Shown here piece after piece: positions 8,115 through 15,883 of a stretch of 64,000 bases of DNA. Position 1 is the first letter of the stretch, and every line of letters begins with the position of its first letter. A program made the position numbers and the translations under genes. The DNA comes from Paenibacillus albus (lineage in GTDB: Bacteria > Bacillota > Bacilli > Paenibacillales > Paenibacillaceae). The notes beneath the pieces are model-generated. The model made no database searches, had not been told where the DNA came from, and saw only the letters and a program-made list of their open reading frames with translations. The DNA is taken from positions 1,703,501 through 1,767,500 of the forward strand of contig NZ_CP034437.1 of the NCBI RefSeq assembly GCF_003952225.1. Direction: 5' to 3'.

Positions 8115-8303
8115 GAGCAATAAACAAGACGTAGATTCAATGAACTGTTATAGTCCTTAAGAAAAGAACCCGAACGATTGGTTTAATCGCTCGGGCTCTT
8201 ACGCTTCTTGCCGTTTTTTAAATGGAATGATCTGATCGAACTTATTTGCAGCTTCCTTATCTGCCTTTGATAAAACATGACCATAAATGTTCATGGTTGT
8301 TGT
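8115..8303. repeat. Direct repeat copy B (matches 5297-5485)
   Basis: Second copy of the roughly 190-bp repeat, with the same order: leader word GAGCAATAAACAAGAC, hairpin, then integrase 3' end. It continues past 8303 into a longer stretch of integrase coding sequence absent from copy A. Confidence 0.9.
8164..8200 (-). terminator. Integrase-gene terminator, copy B
   Basis: Arms are 8164-8178 and 8186-8200. Relative to the perfect copy at 5347-5383, two bases differ; both give G-U pairs in RNA made from the minus strand but A-C mismatches in plus-strand RNA. The pattern fits selection as a minus-strand terminator behind the integrase gene. Confidence 0.8.
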
Positions 8304-8528
8304 GATGTTGGCATGACCAAGGCGCTCGGATATTATTTTAGCGTGGACACCTTGGTTGATGAGTAATGTAGCTGAGGTATGCCTTAAATCATGGAATTTG
8401 ATGTATTTTAAATTGTGCTTCTTTAAAAAGCCACGGAACCATAAATAGGGGCTCTCCGGGTAGAACGCTCTGCCGTAATGATTAAAGAATACAAAGAAAT
8501 GATCGTTATCTCTTGTTGTCTTTAACTA
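8199..8528 (-). pseudogene. Tyrosine recombinase (phage/ICE integrase), C-terminal fragment
   Basis: Reverse-strand translation from about 8528 to the stop at 8199-8201 gives about 108 codons of the catalytic domain: HDLRHTSATLL (Arg and His), ISERLGHANITTT (His), and NIYGHVLSKAD (nucleophile Tyr). These are the box II residues of phage-type integrases. Upstream a TAG interrupts the frame and homology is lost, so box I and the arm-binding domain are missing. It is a remnant of an integrated element. Being absent from the longer-ORF set is simply because no start codon precedes it. Confidence 0.88.
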
Positions 8529-8544
8529 CATGCGGAAATTTTAG

Positions 8545-8590
8545 ATGTCCGAAAACCTGCATCACAGCAGGCTTTCGGACATTTCAATTT
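8545..8590. terminator. Long hairpin beside the integrase remnant
   Basis: ATGTCCGAAA plus CCTGC (8545-8560) pairs with GCAGG plus CTTTCGGACAT (8568-8582), followed by TTCAATTT. It resembles a rho-independent terminator with a weak T-tract. It lies right at the point where integrase homology ends. Confidence 0.6.
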
Positions 8591-9225
8591 GCAACAGGAT
8601 AATCGCATACTCCCCTAGTAGTGATGAGGTCATTTAAGTCGTCCTGTGGTAGCGGGTGCTAGCAGAATCCGGAATACCAGCTGAAAACATCGGGGTATAG
8701 AACGAATGGCCAGAAGCTTTACAACACTAGGCTTCCGAGCATAGAGTAGTTTTACTATTACAACTTCTTGTCTTTTCTAAAAGACAAAAGATGTATATTT
8801 TTCCAATAGTGATCACTAATATGGTATCTTCTCTGTACTTGCAGGTAACTAAAACGTATAGACTAAATATGAAGTAATTTTTATGATATTCTTGGTCATC
8901 TAGTGTAACGCAAAAAGATAAAACTGTAACGTCTCAATAAGGTAATTGTCACCAGCTGTTATCTTATTATGCTATTATAAATAATTAAATGGTCAACATG
9001 TTGTTACATCTTCAATTTTCTAATAAAGAAGACAATTGTGCCTCCTCCAAATGCGAGAGTTTACTTTTCTAAAGCAAGTGCTGACTGAACCAACTATCTC
9101 AAACTGAATCGAATTGAATGGTCTTATCTGCTTGAGATGTATCATTGGCGATGACAACAAATGTTCTTTCTCTGAGTGCATGTATTCAAACACCATGTAC
9201 CCACCAAAAATTAACTGAGTACATG
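8591..9225. other. Gene-free stretch
   Basis: No supported coding region on either strand. The only structure noted is a small palindrome, TGTCTTTT-CT-AAAAGACA, around 8770-8787. AT-rich, consistent with decayed mobile DNA. Confidence 0.4.
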
Positions 9226-9268
9226 TACATGCACCCAATAATTTTTCAATTGGGTGCATGTATTTTCT
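9226..9268 (+). terminator. 14-bp perfect hairpin followed by T-rich tract
   Basis: TACATGCACCCAAT (9226-9239) pairs with ATTGGGTGCATGTA (9249-9262), followed by TTTTCTT. Terminator-like, placed immediately before the phased TGGTG repeats. Confidence 0.7.
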
Positions 9269-9278
9269 TCTGAGAAAT

Positions 9279-9328
9279 TGGTGAAAAACTGGTGTAACTA
9301 TTGGTGTAAACCTGGTGAAAAATTGGTG
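9279..9328. repeat. Five TGGTG direct repeats phased at 11-12 bp
   Basis: TGGTG occurs at 9279, 9290, 9302, 9313 and 9324, a spacing of 11, 12, 11 and 11 bp, close to one helical turn, within an A/T-rich context. Phased short direct repeats like these are typical arm-type integrase binding sites beside the attachment site of Tn916/ICEBs1-like and phage elements. With the integrase remnant nearby, this is probably an old element end. Confidence 0.6.
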
Positions 9329-9401
9329 ATAAAACCTTCTCTAAACTAACAAAACGAGCCTAAACAATCAAAATGGGTACACCAAAAATCCACTAAAAAC
9401 A

Positions 9402-9469
9402 AGGTTTTAGCCGAATGTAACAGTCTCTATAATACTCAATTTGTGACCCGCATACGGTGCATGTGGAAT
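9402..9469. other. Words shared with 5.1 kb: second mosaic fragment
   Basis: Contains TTTTAGC..ATGTAACAGT (about 9404-9422) and CCCGCATACGGTGCATGTGGAAT (9447-9469), both also present near 5.1 kb in the opposite order. On the minus strand it reads through STCTVCGSQIEYYRDC, a possible zinc-binding CxxC motif. An open minus frame (9393-9587, 64 codons) spans it but has no clear start signal. Confidence 0.45.
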
Positions 9470-9606
9470 GTACAGTGTCGCTAAATGGAGGGAGTCGTAA
9501 GCTATGCTTACGCTCTCTGTTTTGTTTCTGGATTGCGGAAATGGTAGTGATTTTGATATTTCCGCCATCATAAACGGATTCTTGCAAATGACTGTCTAAC
9601 CTCTCG

Positions 9607-9638
9607 TCCGGCTGCCATAATGGAAGCCGGATTTTTTA
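9607..9638 (+). terminator. Rho-independent terminator
   Basis: TCCGGCT (9607-9613) pairs with AGCCGGA (9625-9631) with a partly paired interior, followed by six T residues. No intact plus-strand gene sits just upstream; it may mark the original chromosomal gene end at which the element integrated. Confidence 0.7.
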
Positions 9639-9686
9639 TTGGTCATCATTTAAAGTAGTTTTTCGAGCTAAGTAAACAACCTTGTG

Positions 9687-9706
9687 AAGGGGGCAAACCC
9701 CTTTTT
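9687..9706 (+). terminator. Short GC-rich hairpin with T5
   Basis: AAGGGG (9687-9692) pairs with CCCCTT (9698-9703), followed by TTTC. Terminator-like; no intact gene directly upstream. Confidence 0.55.
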
Positions 9707-9869
9707 CGCTTTGATTGTACAGTGCATTCGTCAATCATAGTGGGATTACAAAAATCTCTACATTTCGATACGATTAGTATCGTTAGTGCGATACAAAGCG
9801 TTTTATTATTTTCAAACTTGCATCCCCATTCTACTTCAATTAATTCAATAATTGGATATCCTTAGACTA

Positions 9870-10430
9870 ATGAAAAAGAAAGTCATGACTGCGGCACTTT
9901 CTACTGCAATCGTACTCGATACGTTAGGAACGGGCGGCATCGTTGGGGTAGCTCCATCTACGACCCCAACATTTCCTGACATTCAGAACTCATTTGCGAA
10001 AGAAGCGATCCAGCAGCTTATCGATCTTGGCATCATCAAAGGCGTAGACGCTTCACACTTCGATCCTAAAGGACACCTCACTCACTCGCGCGCAATTCGT
10101 TACGATCATGGTTAAATCGCTTGGACCCTTGTGGACATGTCTAAAACCGTATCCGACATGTTCAAGGACGTAACCGGATGGGCAGCTTCTTACGTTGACG
10201 CAGCGTTCAAGGTAGGGACATTAAGGGGATCAGCGCCGACATGTTCTCTCCGTCCGCTAACCTCACTCGCGAGCAATCAGCGGTTATTATGGTTAGGGCG
10301 CTCATACTGACGGGCGAGATCGACAAGGATGCAGTAGCTACGCTAACATTTACGGATGCTATGCTGACACTATCTCCGATTGGGTTAAGGCGGACACGGT
10401 GTTTACTCCCTTCTACTGACGTCAAAATAT
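9870..10430 (+). pseudogene. S-layer homology (SLH) protein, frameshifted
   Basis: ATG 9870 starts MKKKVMTAALSTAIVLDTLG, a secretion signal. An SLH repeat follows: TFPDIQNSFAKEAIQQLIDL, then GIIKGVDASHFDPKGHLT. The frame breaks near 10090-10115. Homology resumes in another frame: MFKDVTGWAASYVDAAFK, then ISADMFSPSANLTREQSAVI (10160-10290), and breaks again before the third repeat ends near 10400. SLH repeats normally bind pyruvylated cell-wall polymer. Multiple frameshifts within 500 bp make this a decayed gene. Confidence 0.85.
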
Positions 10431-10592
10431 ATCTTTGACCGTGCAGAGGAAATTGCAGAGCTGAGGCTTGAAACCGCAGAGGATCTTCGAGTATGGCGAG
10501 AACAACGCCGCCAAGGGCGGGTGAAGGTTGAGCTTAATCATGAGCAGGTTGATTTGGCTAGCGAGGTCGAAATTATTGCGGAAGTTGAATAA
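10422..10592 (+). pseudogene. Short coding remnant of unknown origin
   Basis: An open frame ending at TAA 10590-10592 reads YIFDRAEEIAELRLETAEDL and then a basic/acidic helical tail ending EVEIIAEVE. It has no start codon of its own and joins the broken SLH gene. The composition looks protein-coding, but I do not recognise the family. It ends 17 bp before the Nudix gene. Confidence 0.4.
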
Positions 10593-10609
10593 GTAGGATG
10601 TGATTATGC

Positions 10610-10999
10610 GTGATACAAGTAGCGGCAGCTATCATCGAGAATGTGCAAGGGAAGATTCTAATTGCTAGACGGAAAGAAGGAAAGTCGCAGGGCGGCTTGT
10701 GGGAGTTCCCAGGAGGCAAGATTGAAGCCGATGAGACAGCTGAAGAGTGTCTACGTAGAGAACTGCGGGAAGAGATGAATATTGAGATTGATCCATATGA
10801 ATTTTTTGGTGAAAATGAGCACTTTTATGGAGACGTGCATATTAGTTTGATTGCGTATAAGGCCAAGTTTCTCGGCGGTGAAATGAAGCTGGTCGATCAT
10901 GATGATTATGAGTGGGTAAGCCTTAATCAACTCAATGAATTCGTGTTCGCTCCGGCAGATGTGAAGTTTGTAGAAATTCTGTTACTGCTTATGAGGTAA
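10610..10999 (+). CDS. MutT-type Nudix hydrolase
   Basis: GTG 10610 with AGGA at 10595-10598 upstream; 129 residues, the usual MutT length. The Nudix box reads GGKIEADETAEECLRRELRE plus EEM, matching Gx5Ex7REUxEExGU with Gly-Gly, the REL and EE metal-binding glutamates in place. Proteins of this type hydrolyse oxidised nucleoside triphosphates such as 8-oxo-dGTP, or related (deoxy)nucleotides, to monophosphates in the cytosol. The C-terminus (EWVSLNQLNEFVFAPAD) fits MutT/CTP-pyrophosphohydrolase proteins. A broken partial copy of this gene lies at 28400-28515. It stands alone between decayed sequence, which suggests acquisition or relocation, but the reading frame is intact. Confidence 0.88.
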   Translation: MIQVAAAIIENVQGKILIARRKEGKSQGGLWEFPGGKIEADETAEECLRRELREEMNIEIDPYEFFGENEHFYGDVHISLIAYKAKFLGGEMKLVDHDDYEWVSLNQLNEFVFAPADVKFVEILLLLMR

Positions 11000-11334
11000 T
11001 ATAGCAGCTTGAGCGGTAATATCAATATGGCTACGCCAGAAGGCAAGGTTGCGTCCCGACAGTAATGGATGAAGAAGAATCGATAGCATTTTTCGAGGAT
11101 CTCAATTCGGCTGAGAAGCGGCGAAGGAGCTGCAGAACCGGCAACGATTTATTTTAACGAATAGTGTTTATTATTAGTTGTTTCAATAATTACGAGAATT
11201 AGATAGAAAGAACAATGGCGGTATTGATTTAATGCAAATTCATACAATTTATTCTATTTTTAAATGTGATTAACATTGTTGTTTTGGTCTATAGACAAGC
11301 AGTAGTTTTAATTGTATATTGAAATCAATAAACC
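11000..11334. other. Gene-free stretch before the riboswitch
   Basis: No supported gene. The last 150 bp (11170-11334) are strongly AT-rich, as expected for a promoter driving the downstream c-di-GMP riboswitch, but I could not fix a -35/-10 pair. Confidence 0.4.
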
Positions 11335-11422
11335 GAAAAAGGCATAACTTGGGAAACCGAGTGACGCAAAGCTATAGGGGCTTCGTTTGCGAAATTTAGC
11401 AAAAAAGCTAGCCAGTTGCCGA
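11335..11422 (+). promoter_or_regulatory. c-di-GMP-I riboswitch aptamer (GEMM)
   Basis: The stretch shows the GEMM architecture. An outer stem pairs GGCA (11341-11344) with TGCC (11417-11420). A P2 arm, ACTTGGGAAACCGAGT, is capped by a GAAA tetraloop and followed by the signature GACGCAAAGC (11362-11371), then a second arm containing TATAGGGGCTTCG and AAAAAAGCTAGCC. These aptamers bind cyclic di-GMP and control transcription or translation of downstream genes, often those of biofilm and motility. A terminator 25 bp downstream provides the expression platform. Confidence 0.88.
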
Positions 11423-11446
11423 AGTTTTCGATATCGTGTAACTTGC

Positions 11447-11478
11447 GGATACCGAACTTTGGGTATCTTTTTTTTTTT
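11447..11478 (+). terminator. Expression-platform terminator of the c-di-GMP riboswitch
   Basis: GGATACC (11447-11453) pairs with GGTATC (11462-11467), followed by eleven T residues (11468-11478). Placed between the aptamer and the ribosome binding site, it is the switchable element. Whether ligand turns it on or off cannot be read from the sequence with certainty. Confidence 0.85.
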
Positions 11479-11504
11479 CGGACAGAGAGGGAGTATCTGT
11501 CAAT

Positions 11505-14500
11505 ATGATTGGTAGAAGAAGACAAAACAACAAGGCACCTCACCTTCCTTTTTACGCTCTGCTCACTATCCTTATCGTTAGCTTGCTGATGAATCTAGGA
11601 TTTACTACGAAAGCATATGCCGATGCGCGGTCGTTTTACGTGGCTGCGACGGGGAACGACAGTAATCCGGGCACTTTGGATGCGCCTTGGAGAACGATTC
11701 AAAAAGCCGCGAATTCCGTACTCCCAGGAGATACGGTATTTGTGAGAGGAGGAGTATATTCCGAGTTTGTATCGGTCAAAGCGTCGGGCAACTCTACGGG
11801 ATATATTACTTTTCAGAATTACGCGAATGAAACGCCTATCTTGGATGGTTCAGGATTGACTGTTTCGAACGTGAATCAAGCGTTATGGTCATTATCTAAT
11901 ACCAACTACGTGAGAATAAACGGATTCGAAATTCGGAATCTAACGACATCTAGCAGTTCGTTCGATCCCGTTGGAATTCTGATATTCAATGGTGGAAGTA
12001 ATATACAGATCGCAAACAATAATATTCATGATATTAAGAATACGGCTACCTCGGGGAACGCCCACGGCATACTCGCATTAGGCAACACTTCGACTCCATT
12101 GACCGGCCTCGAAATTCGTAATAACCAGATTCATAATCTAGTAACGGGATGGAGCGAGTCGCTGACGTTAAGCGGCAATATTGATGGATTTTCCATTACC
12201 AACAATAAGGTTTACGACAATAACAACATCGGTATCGAGTTAGCCGGTTATTATAATGCATGCTCTAACTGTGTAGATCAAGTGCGCAATGGCACGGTAG
12301 CGGAAAATACGGTGTACGGAATCAGTACTTCCACTAATCCGGCATACGGATTGAACAGTCATTCTGCAGGTGGCATTTACGTTGATGGAGGAACGAATAT
12401 TTCTATTGAACGAAATCATGTGTTCAACAATGATTTCGGTGTTTCATTAGCCAGCGAGAAGCTGGGGAAAGCAACCACTAATATTACTCTGCAAAATAAC
12501 TTTATTCATCATAATTATCGCGCTGGGTTGATAATGGGTGGAGGCAGTTCATCGAATGGCGGAGCAGCTCAAAACCTGATTTACAATAATACGTTCGTGG
12601 AGAACGATTCGCTAAAGGAAGGCTTTGGAGAGATTACGTTACAAAATAATAATACGAATAACATGATAGCCAATAATATTATTTACAGTAACTCGCAAAA
12701 AATTTCGATTAACAAGATCAACAAAACGGGATCAGGAAATAAGTTGAACTTTAACTTGTTTTATAATCCGAACGGGGCGGCTGCAACGCAATGGAAGTGG
12801 GATGGAGTCGTGTATACTTCGTGGAGCGCATATAAGACGGCAACAGGTAACGATGCCGATTCCGCTTTTAGTGACCCTCTATTCATGGATAAAGCAAGTC
12901 TAGATATCAGGTTGAAATCAGGTTCCTCGGGTATCGATAAGGGTTCCCAACTATATGTGACTAGCAGTCTCTACGATTTCAATCGTTTAGCGAGAGTTCA
13001 AGGTCAAACGATTGATATTGGAGCGACGGAATATGTTCCGCCCGTATCTGAGAAACCAACAGAAACCGTGGATACAATAGACTGGAGCAAAGTACCTGCT
13101 CTAAGTACAGGGACAGCAAATGCGAAGCAGCTAAAAGCGATCAAAGATAAATTGAACTTGAACATCGCAATCGATGGAGCAAGCCTCGATGGTAAAAGCC
13201 AAATTTATATTGACGTTGATAACAATAAAAGCACTGGTTTCGCGGCTCCTTTTTGGGCAAATAGCGGTGCGGAATATTTATTGGAGGGCGGAACGTTATA
13301 TCGTTACGCCGAGAAAGCGGGAACCAATTGGTCTTGGACCAAAGTTCAAGATTATAGGGACAAAAATAACTATTCTGTATCGAGCACAAATCTCGTGGTA
13401 GCAATTCCTTTCGCTGATATGGGTGTTACCAAGGATGCGGTAATTAAAATCGGATATGTCTTGAACGATTCTGTTAAACTACCGGCTAGCGGAAGTCTTC
13501 TGAGCGTGAATGAAGTATCGGATTCAATACCGACACCGACGCCAGAACCAACACCAACACCAACGCCAACACCAGGGCCTGCAATTAATATCTCTATTGA
13601 TGGGAATGCCGCTGACTGGGATACGGTTGCTAGTGGGGGAACGGGTACGCTGCTGGCCAAAACATTAAAATTGTACAGCAATGATTCGAGTTTGTTCTTG
13701 CTCGTACAGGGTGATCAGCTAACGGCGAAAAGTCAGTTTTTTATTAACTCCGACAATCGCAGCGAAACAGGTTATCAAGTGAAAAATAGCAGTACCGCCG
13801 GAAGCGACTATTTAATAGAAAATGGTGTCTTGTATCGATACAGCGGTACGGGAACGAACTGGGCATGGTCGAAGATAACCGCATATTCAGGAACTCCGAA
13901 CTACTTGGCTAAGTTAACTGTAATTGAAGCTCGGATACCATTAACGGATTTGGGCCTTGTTAGTGGAAATACAATACGTGTTACATTTATTAGAAACGAC
14001 AACAATTCCGATCAAATATCGACATTGCTGTCGATATCGACAGCAACGGCGACACCGACGCCAACACCAGAACCAGCTCCAACCCCAACTCCAGCTCCAG
14101 CTCCAACAATTAGTATCTCAATTGACGGAAATGCTGATGATTGGAATGGGATTTCTAAAGCAGGAACTGGCACGTTGATGGCAAAGACGTTAAAGTTGTA
14201 TAACAAGGATTCGAGTTTATACTTGCTCGTACAGGGTGAGCAGCTAACAGCGAAAGGCCAGTTTTACATTAGTGCCGACAATCGTAGCGACACAGGCTAT
14301 CAAGTGAAAAATAGCAGCGTCGCTGGGGCTGATTATTTGATAGAAAACGGAACATTGTATCGATACAGCGGTACGGGACTGGACTGGACGTGGTCGAAGG
14401 TGACCGATTATATTGGGACCTCGAACTACGTAGCAACGGAAACCGTAATTGAAGCTCGGATTCAATTGAGTGATCTGGGAATTGTTACAGGAAGCACAAT

Positions 14501-14582
14501 ATGTATTACCTTTATGAGAAGTGACAATGCTTCCGACCAGACATTATCGGATGGCAAGGCACCGACTTACGTGCTACAATAA
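11505..14582 (+). CDS. Secreted right-handed beta-helix protein with three C-terminal modules
   Basis: ATG 11505 follows GAGAGGGAG. Residues 1-40 form a signal peptide ending AYADA. Residues 42-515 have the start typical of DUF1565/pectate-lyase-like beta-helix proteins (FYVAATGNDSNPGTLDAPWR) and dense N-rich coils (NNNIHDI, NNQIHNL, NNKVYDN). Such folds bind or cleave polysaccharides outside the cell. Three related beta-rich modules follow at about 520-665, 693-845 and 867-1020, separated by Pro-Thr linkers. Modules 2 and 3 are near copies at DNA level, 522 bp apart. It is the gene directly under the c-di-GMP riboswitch and precedes the Pel operon. I infer a matrix-processing or matrix-binding role, possibly on Pel; the enzymatic activity is unproven. 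No SLH or LPXTG anchor is seen. Confidence 0.8.
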   Translation: MIGRRRQNNKAPHLPFYALLTILIVSLLMNLGFTTKAYADARSFYVAATGNDSNPGTLDAPWRTIQKAANSVLPGDTVFVRGGVYSEFVSVKASGNSTGYITFQNYANETPILDGSGLTVSNVNQALWSLSNTNYVRINGFEIRNLTTSSSSFDPVGILIFNGGSNIQIANNNIHDIKNTATSGNAHGILALGNTSTPLTGLEIRNNQIHNLVTGWSESLTLSGNIDGFSITNNKVYDNNNIGIELAGYYNACSNCVDQVRNGTVAENTVYGISTSTNPAYGLNSHSAGGIYVDGGTNISIERNHVFNNDFGVSLASEKLGKATTNITLQNNFIHHNYRAGLIMGGGSSSNGGAAQNLIYNNTFVENDSLKEGFGEITLQNNNTNNMIANNIIYSNSQKISINKINKTGSGNKLNFNLFYNPNGAAATQWKWDGVVYTSWSAYKTATGNDADSAFSDPLFMDKASLDIRLKSGSSGIDKGSQLYVTSSLYDFNRLARVQGQTIDIGATEYVPPVSEKPTETVDTIDWSKVPALSTGTANAKQLKAIKDKLNLNIAIDGASLDGKSQIYIDVDNNKSTGFAAPFWANSGAEYLLEGGTLYRYAEKAGTNWSWTKVQDYRDKNNYSVSSTNLVVAIPFADMGVTKDAVIKIGYVLNDSVKLPASGSLLSVNEVSDSIPTPTPEPTPTPTPTPGPAINISIDGNAADWDTVASGGTGTLLAKTLKLYSNDSSLFLLVQGDQLTAKSQFFINSDNRSETGYQVKNSSTAGSDYLIENGVLYRYSGTGTNWAWSKITAYSGTPNYLAKLTVIEARIPLTDLGLVSGNTIRVTFIRNDNNSDQISTLLSISTATATPTPTPEPAPTPTPAPAPTISISIDGNADDWNGISKAGTGTLMAKTLKLYNKDSSLYLLVQGEQLTAKGQFYISADNRSDTGYQVKNSSVAGADYLIENGTLYRYSGTGLDWTWSKVTDYIGTSNYVATETVIEARIQLSDLGIVTGSTICITFMRSDNASDQTLSDGKAPTYVLQ

Positions 14583-14593
14583 ACAAACATTAG

Positions 14594-14664
14594 CTACCTT
14601 CTGTTTCAATCGGGAGCATGCCGGACAATCGGCGTTCGCGAGAAACGGGAGGTAGTTTTATTTT
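14594..14664 (+). terminator. Terminator between beta-helix gene and Pel operon
   Basis: CTACCTTCTGTTTC (14594-14607) pairs with GAAACGGGAGGTAG (14642-14655), 12 Watson-Crick pairs plus two G-U, enclosing an inner CGG/CCG structure, and is followed by TTTTATTTT. It suggests most riboswitch-controlled transcripts stop here. Confidence 0.75.
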
Positions 14665-14911
14665 GAGTGAACATCGGTATTGCTTTGCAAGGACAACACG
14701 CGTATCAGAAGTACAGCAGCTAATGAAGACACCTTACAAACTATTTCTTGGTGAGGGAAAAGTTACATCGATTTTGCTGGTGCTTTGGTCCTACTTTTTA
14801 CGCGACAAAAAATGGTATTTCTTTACTATATGTGCTAGTATGAGTATAAACTCGCAGAATCTTCGACAATTTATTATGCAATGCTATTCAACTAATATAT
14901 GAGGTGGGAAT
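14665..14911. other. Leader region of the Pel operon
   Basis: About 250 bp with no convincing gene (an open frame of 94 codons crosses it but runs through the terminator). An AT-rich section (14795-14900) presumably holds the Pel promoter; I could not fix a clear -35/-10 pair. GAGGTGGG at 14901-14908 is the ribosome binding site of the epimerase gene. Confidence 0.45.
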
Positions 14912-15883
14912 ATGAAGGTTTTAATTACGGGGGGATACGGTTTCATAGGATCTCATGTAGCTGATCGCTTTAACAAGGAAGGCTACGAGGTTTATATCAT
15001 TGACAATTTGACTTCTGGGACTACACAAAATGTGAATTATAAGCATAAGGGATATCGCTTGTCGGCTGAAGACAAGAAATGCGAGGAGATTTTTCGTTCA
15101 AACCGATTCGACGCGGTCGTACATCTAGCTGCTCAGGTCAATGTCACTGAATCTATTAACAACCCGAGATTAGATACTCAATCCAATGTATTAGGTTTAG
15201 TTAATATGTTGTCTCTGGCTCAAAAGTATGCGGTGAAGAAGTTTATATTCGCGTCTTCCGCAGCGGTATATGGTATGAATGATAATCTTCCACTGCCAGA
15301 AAATGCGGTGTGTGATCCTATTTCTCCTTACGGGATCAGCAAGCACGTTGGTGAGGAATATTGTTTGAAATGGAATGAACTCTACGGTTTAGATACAATC
15401 GTGTTTCGGTTTTCAAATGTATATGGGCCACGCCAGGCTCATACCGGAGAAGGCGGCGTAGTATCCGTTTTTATGGAAAATGCACTAGCGGGCAGAGCTT
15501 TGACCGTTAATGGGGATGGAGAACAAACGCGCGATTTTATTTATGTTGAAGATGTGGCAGATGCTATTTATCGGGCTTCGTATTCCAGACTTCAAGGTGT
15601 ATATAATCTATCGACGAACACGGAATGTTCGGTGAATGAACTAGCGCATCATGTCATGAGTTTACACGATACGACTTATATTGAATACGGCGAGGAAAGA
15701 GCCGGGGATATCAAACGTTCGGTTCTGGACAATGCCAGGGTAAACAAGGATCTGGATTGGGCTCCTCTGTATAATTTCCAAGAAGGACTGAACAAGACTT
15801 ACACATGGTTTTCGGATAATGACACGAGGACTCCAAAGGTGGCTGAGGCCAAAAAACGGAGACGACAAAAGAGCGCAGCGTGA
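14912..15883 (+). CDS. NAD-dependent UDP-sugar 4-epimerase (Pel operon)
   Basis: ATG 14912 has a strong RBS. The 323-residue protein is an extended short-chain dehydrogenase: the Rossmann motif GGYGFIGSH at residues 7-15 binds NAD, SSAAVYG near 112 supplies the catalytic Ser, and YGISK near 141 the Tyr-Lys pair. It lies first in the Pel operon. Pel is a GalNAc/GalN-rich polymer, so this enzyme most likely supplies UDP-GalNAc or UDP-Gal from the gluco epimers in the cytosol, the role of PelX in Pseudomonas and GalE in the Bacillus cereus pel locus. The last 20 residues are very basic. Its stop overlaps pelD by four bases (GTGA). Exact substrate is inferred from context. Confidence 0.87.
   Translation: MKVLITGGYGFIGSHVADRFNKEGYEVYIIDNLTSGTTQNVNYKHKGYRLSAEDKKCEEIFRSNRFDAVVHLAAQVNVTESINNPRLDTQSNVLGLVNMLSLAQKYAVKKFIFASSAAVYGMNDNLPLPENAVCDPISPYGISKHVGEEYCLKWNELYGLDTIVFRFSNVYGPRQAHTGEGGVVSVFMENALAGRALTVNGDGEQTRDFIYVEDVADAIYRASYSRLQGVYNLSTNTECSVNELAHHVMSLHDTTYIEYGEERAGDIKRSVLDNARVNKDLDWAPLYNFQEGLNKTYTWFSDNDTRTPKVAEAKKRRRQKSAA

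Noticed and set aside
9279..9328. Phased TGGTG repeats as CRISPR or replication iterons
   Set aside because: Units are only 5 bp with no spacers, and no Rep gene is nearby; integrase arm sites fit the context better.
11325..11543. Minus-strand open frame of 72 codons
   Set aside because: It lies over the c-di-GMP riboswitch, its terminator and the start of the beta-helix gene.
14618..14902. Open frame of 94 codons between the beta-helix gene and the epimerase
   Set aside because: It starts inside a strong terminator hairpin, has no ribosome binding site, and the translation shows no protein-like pattern.
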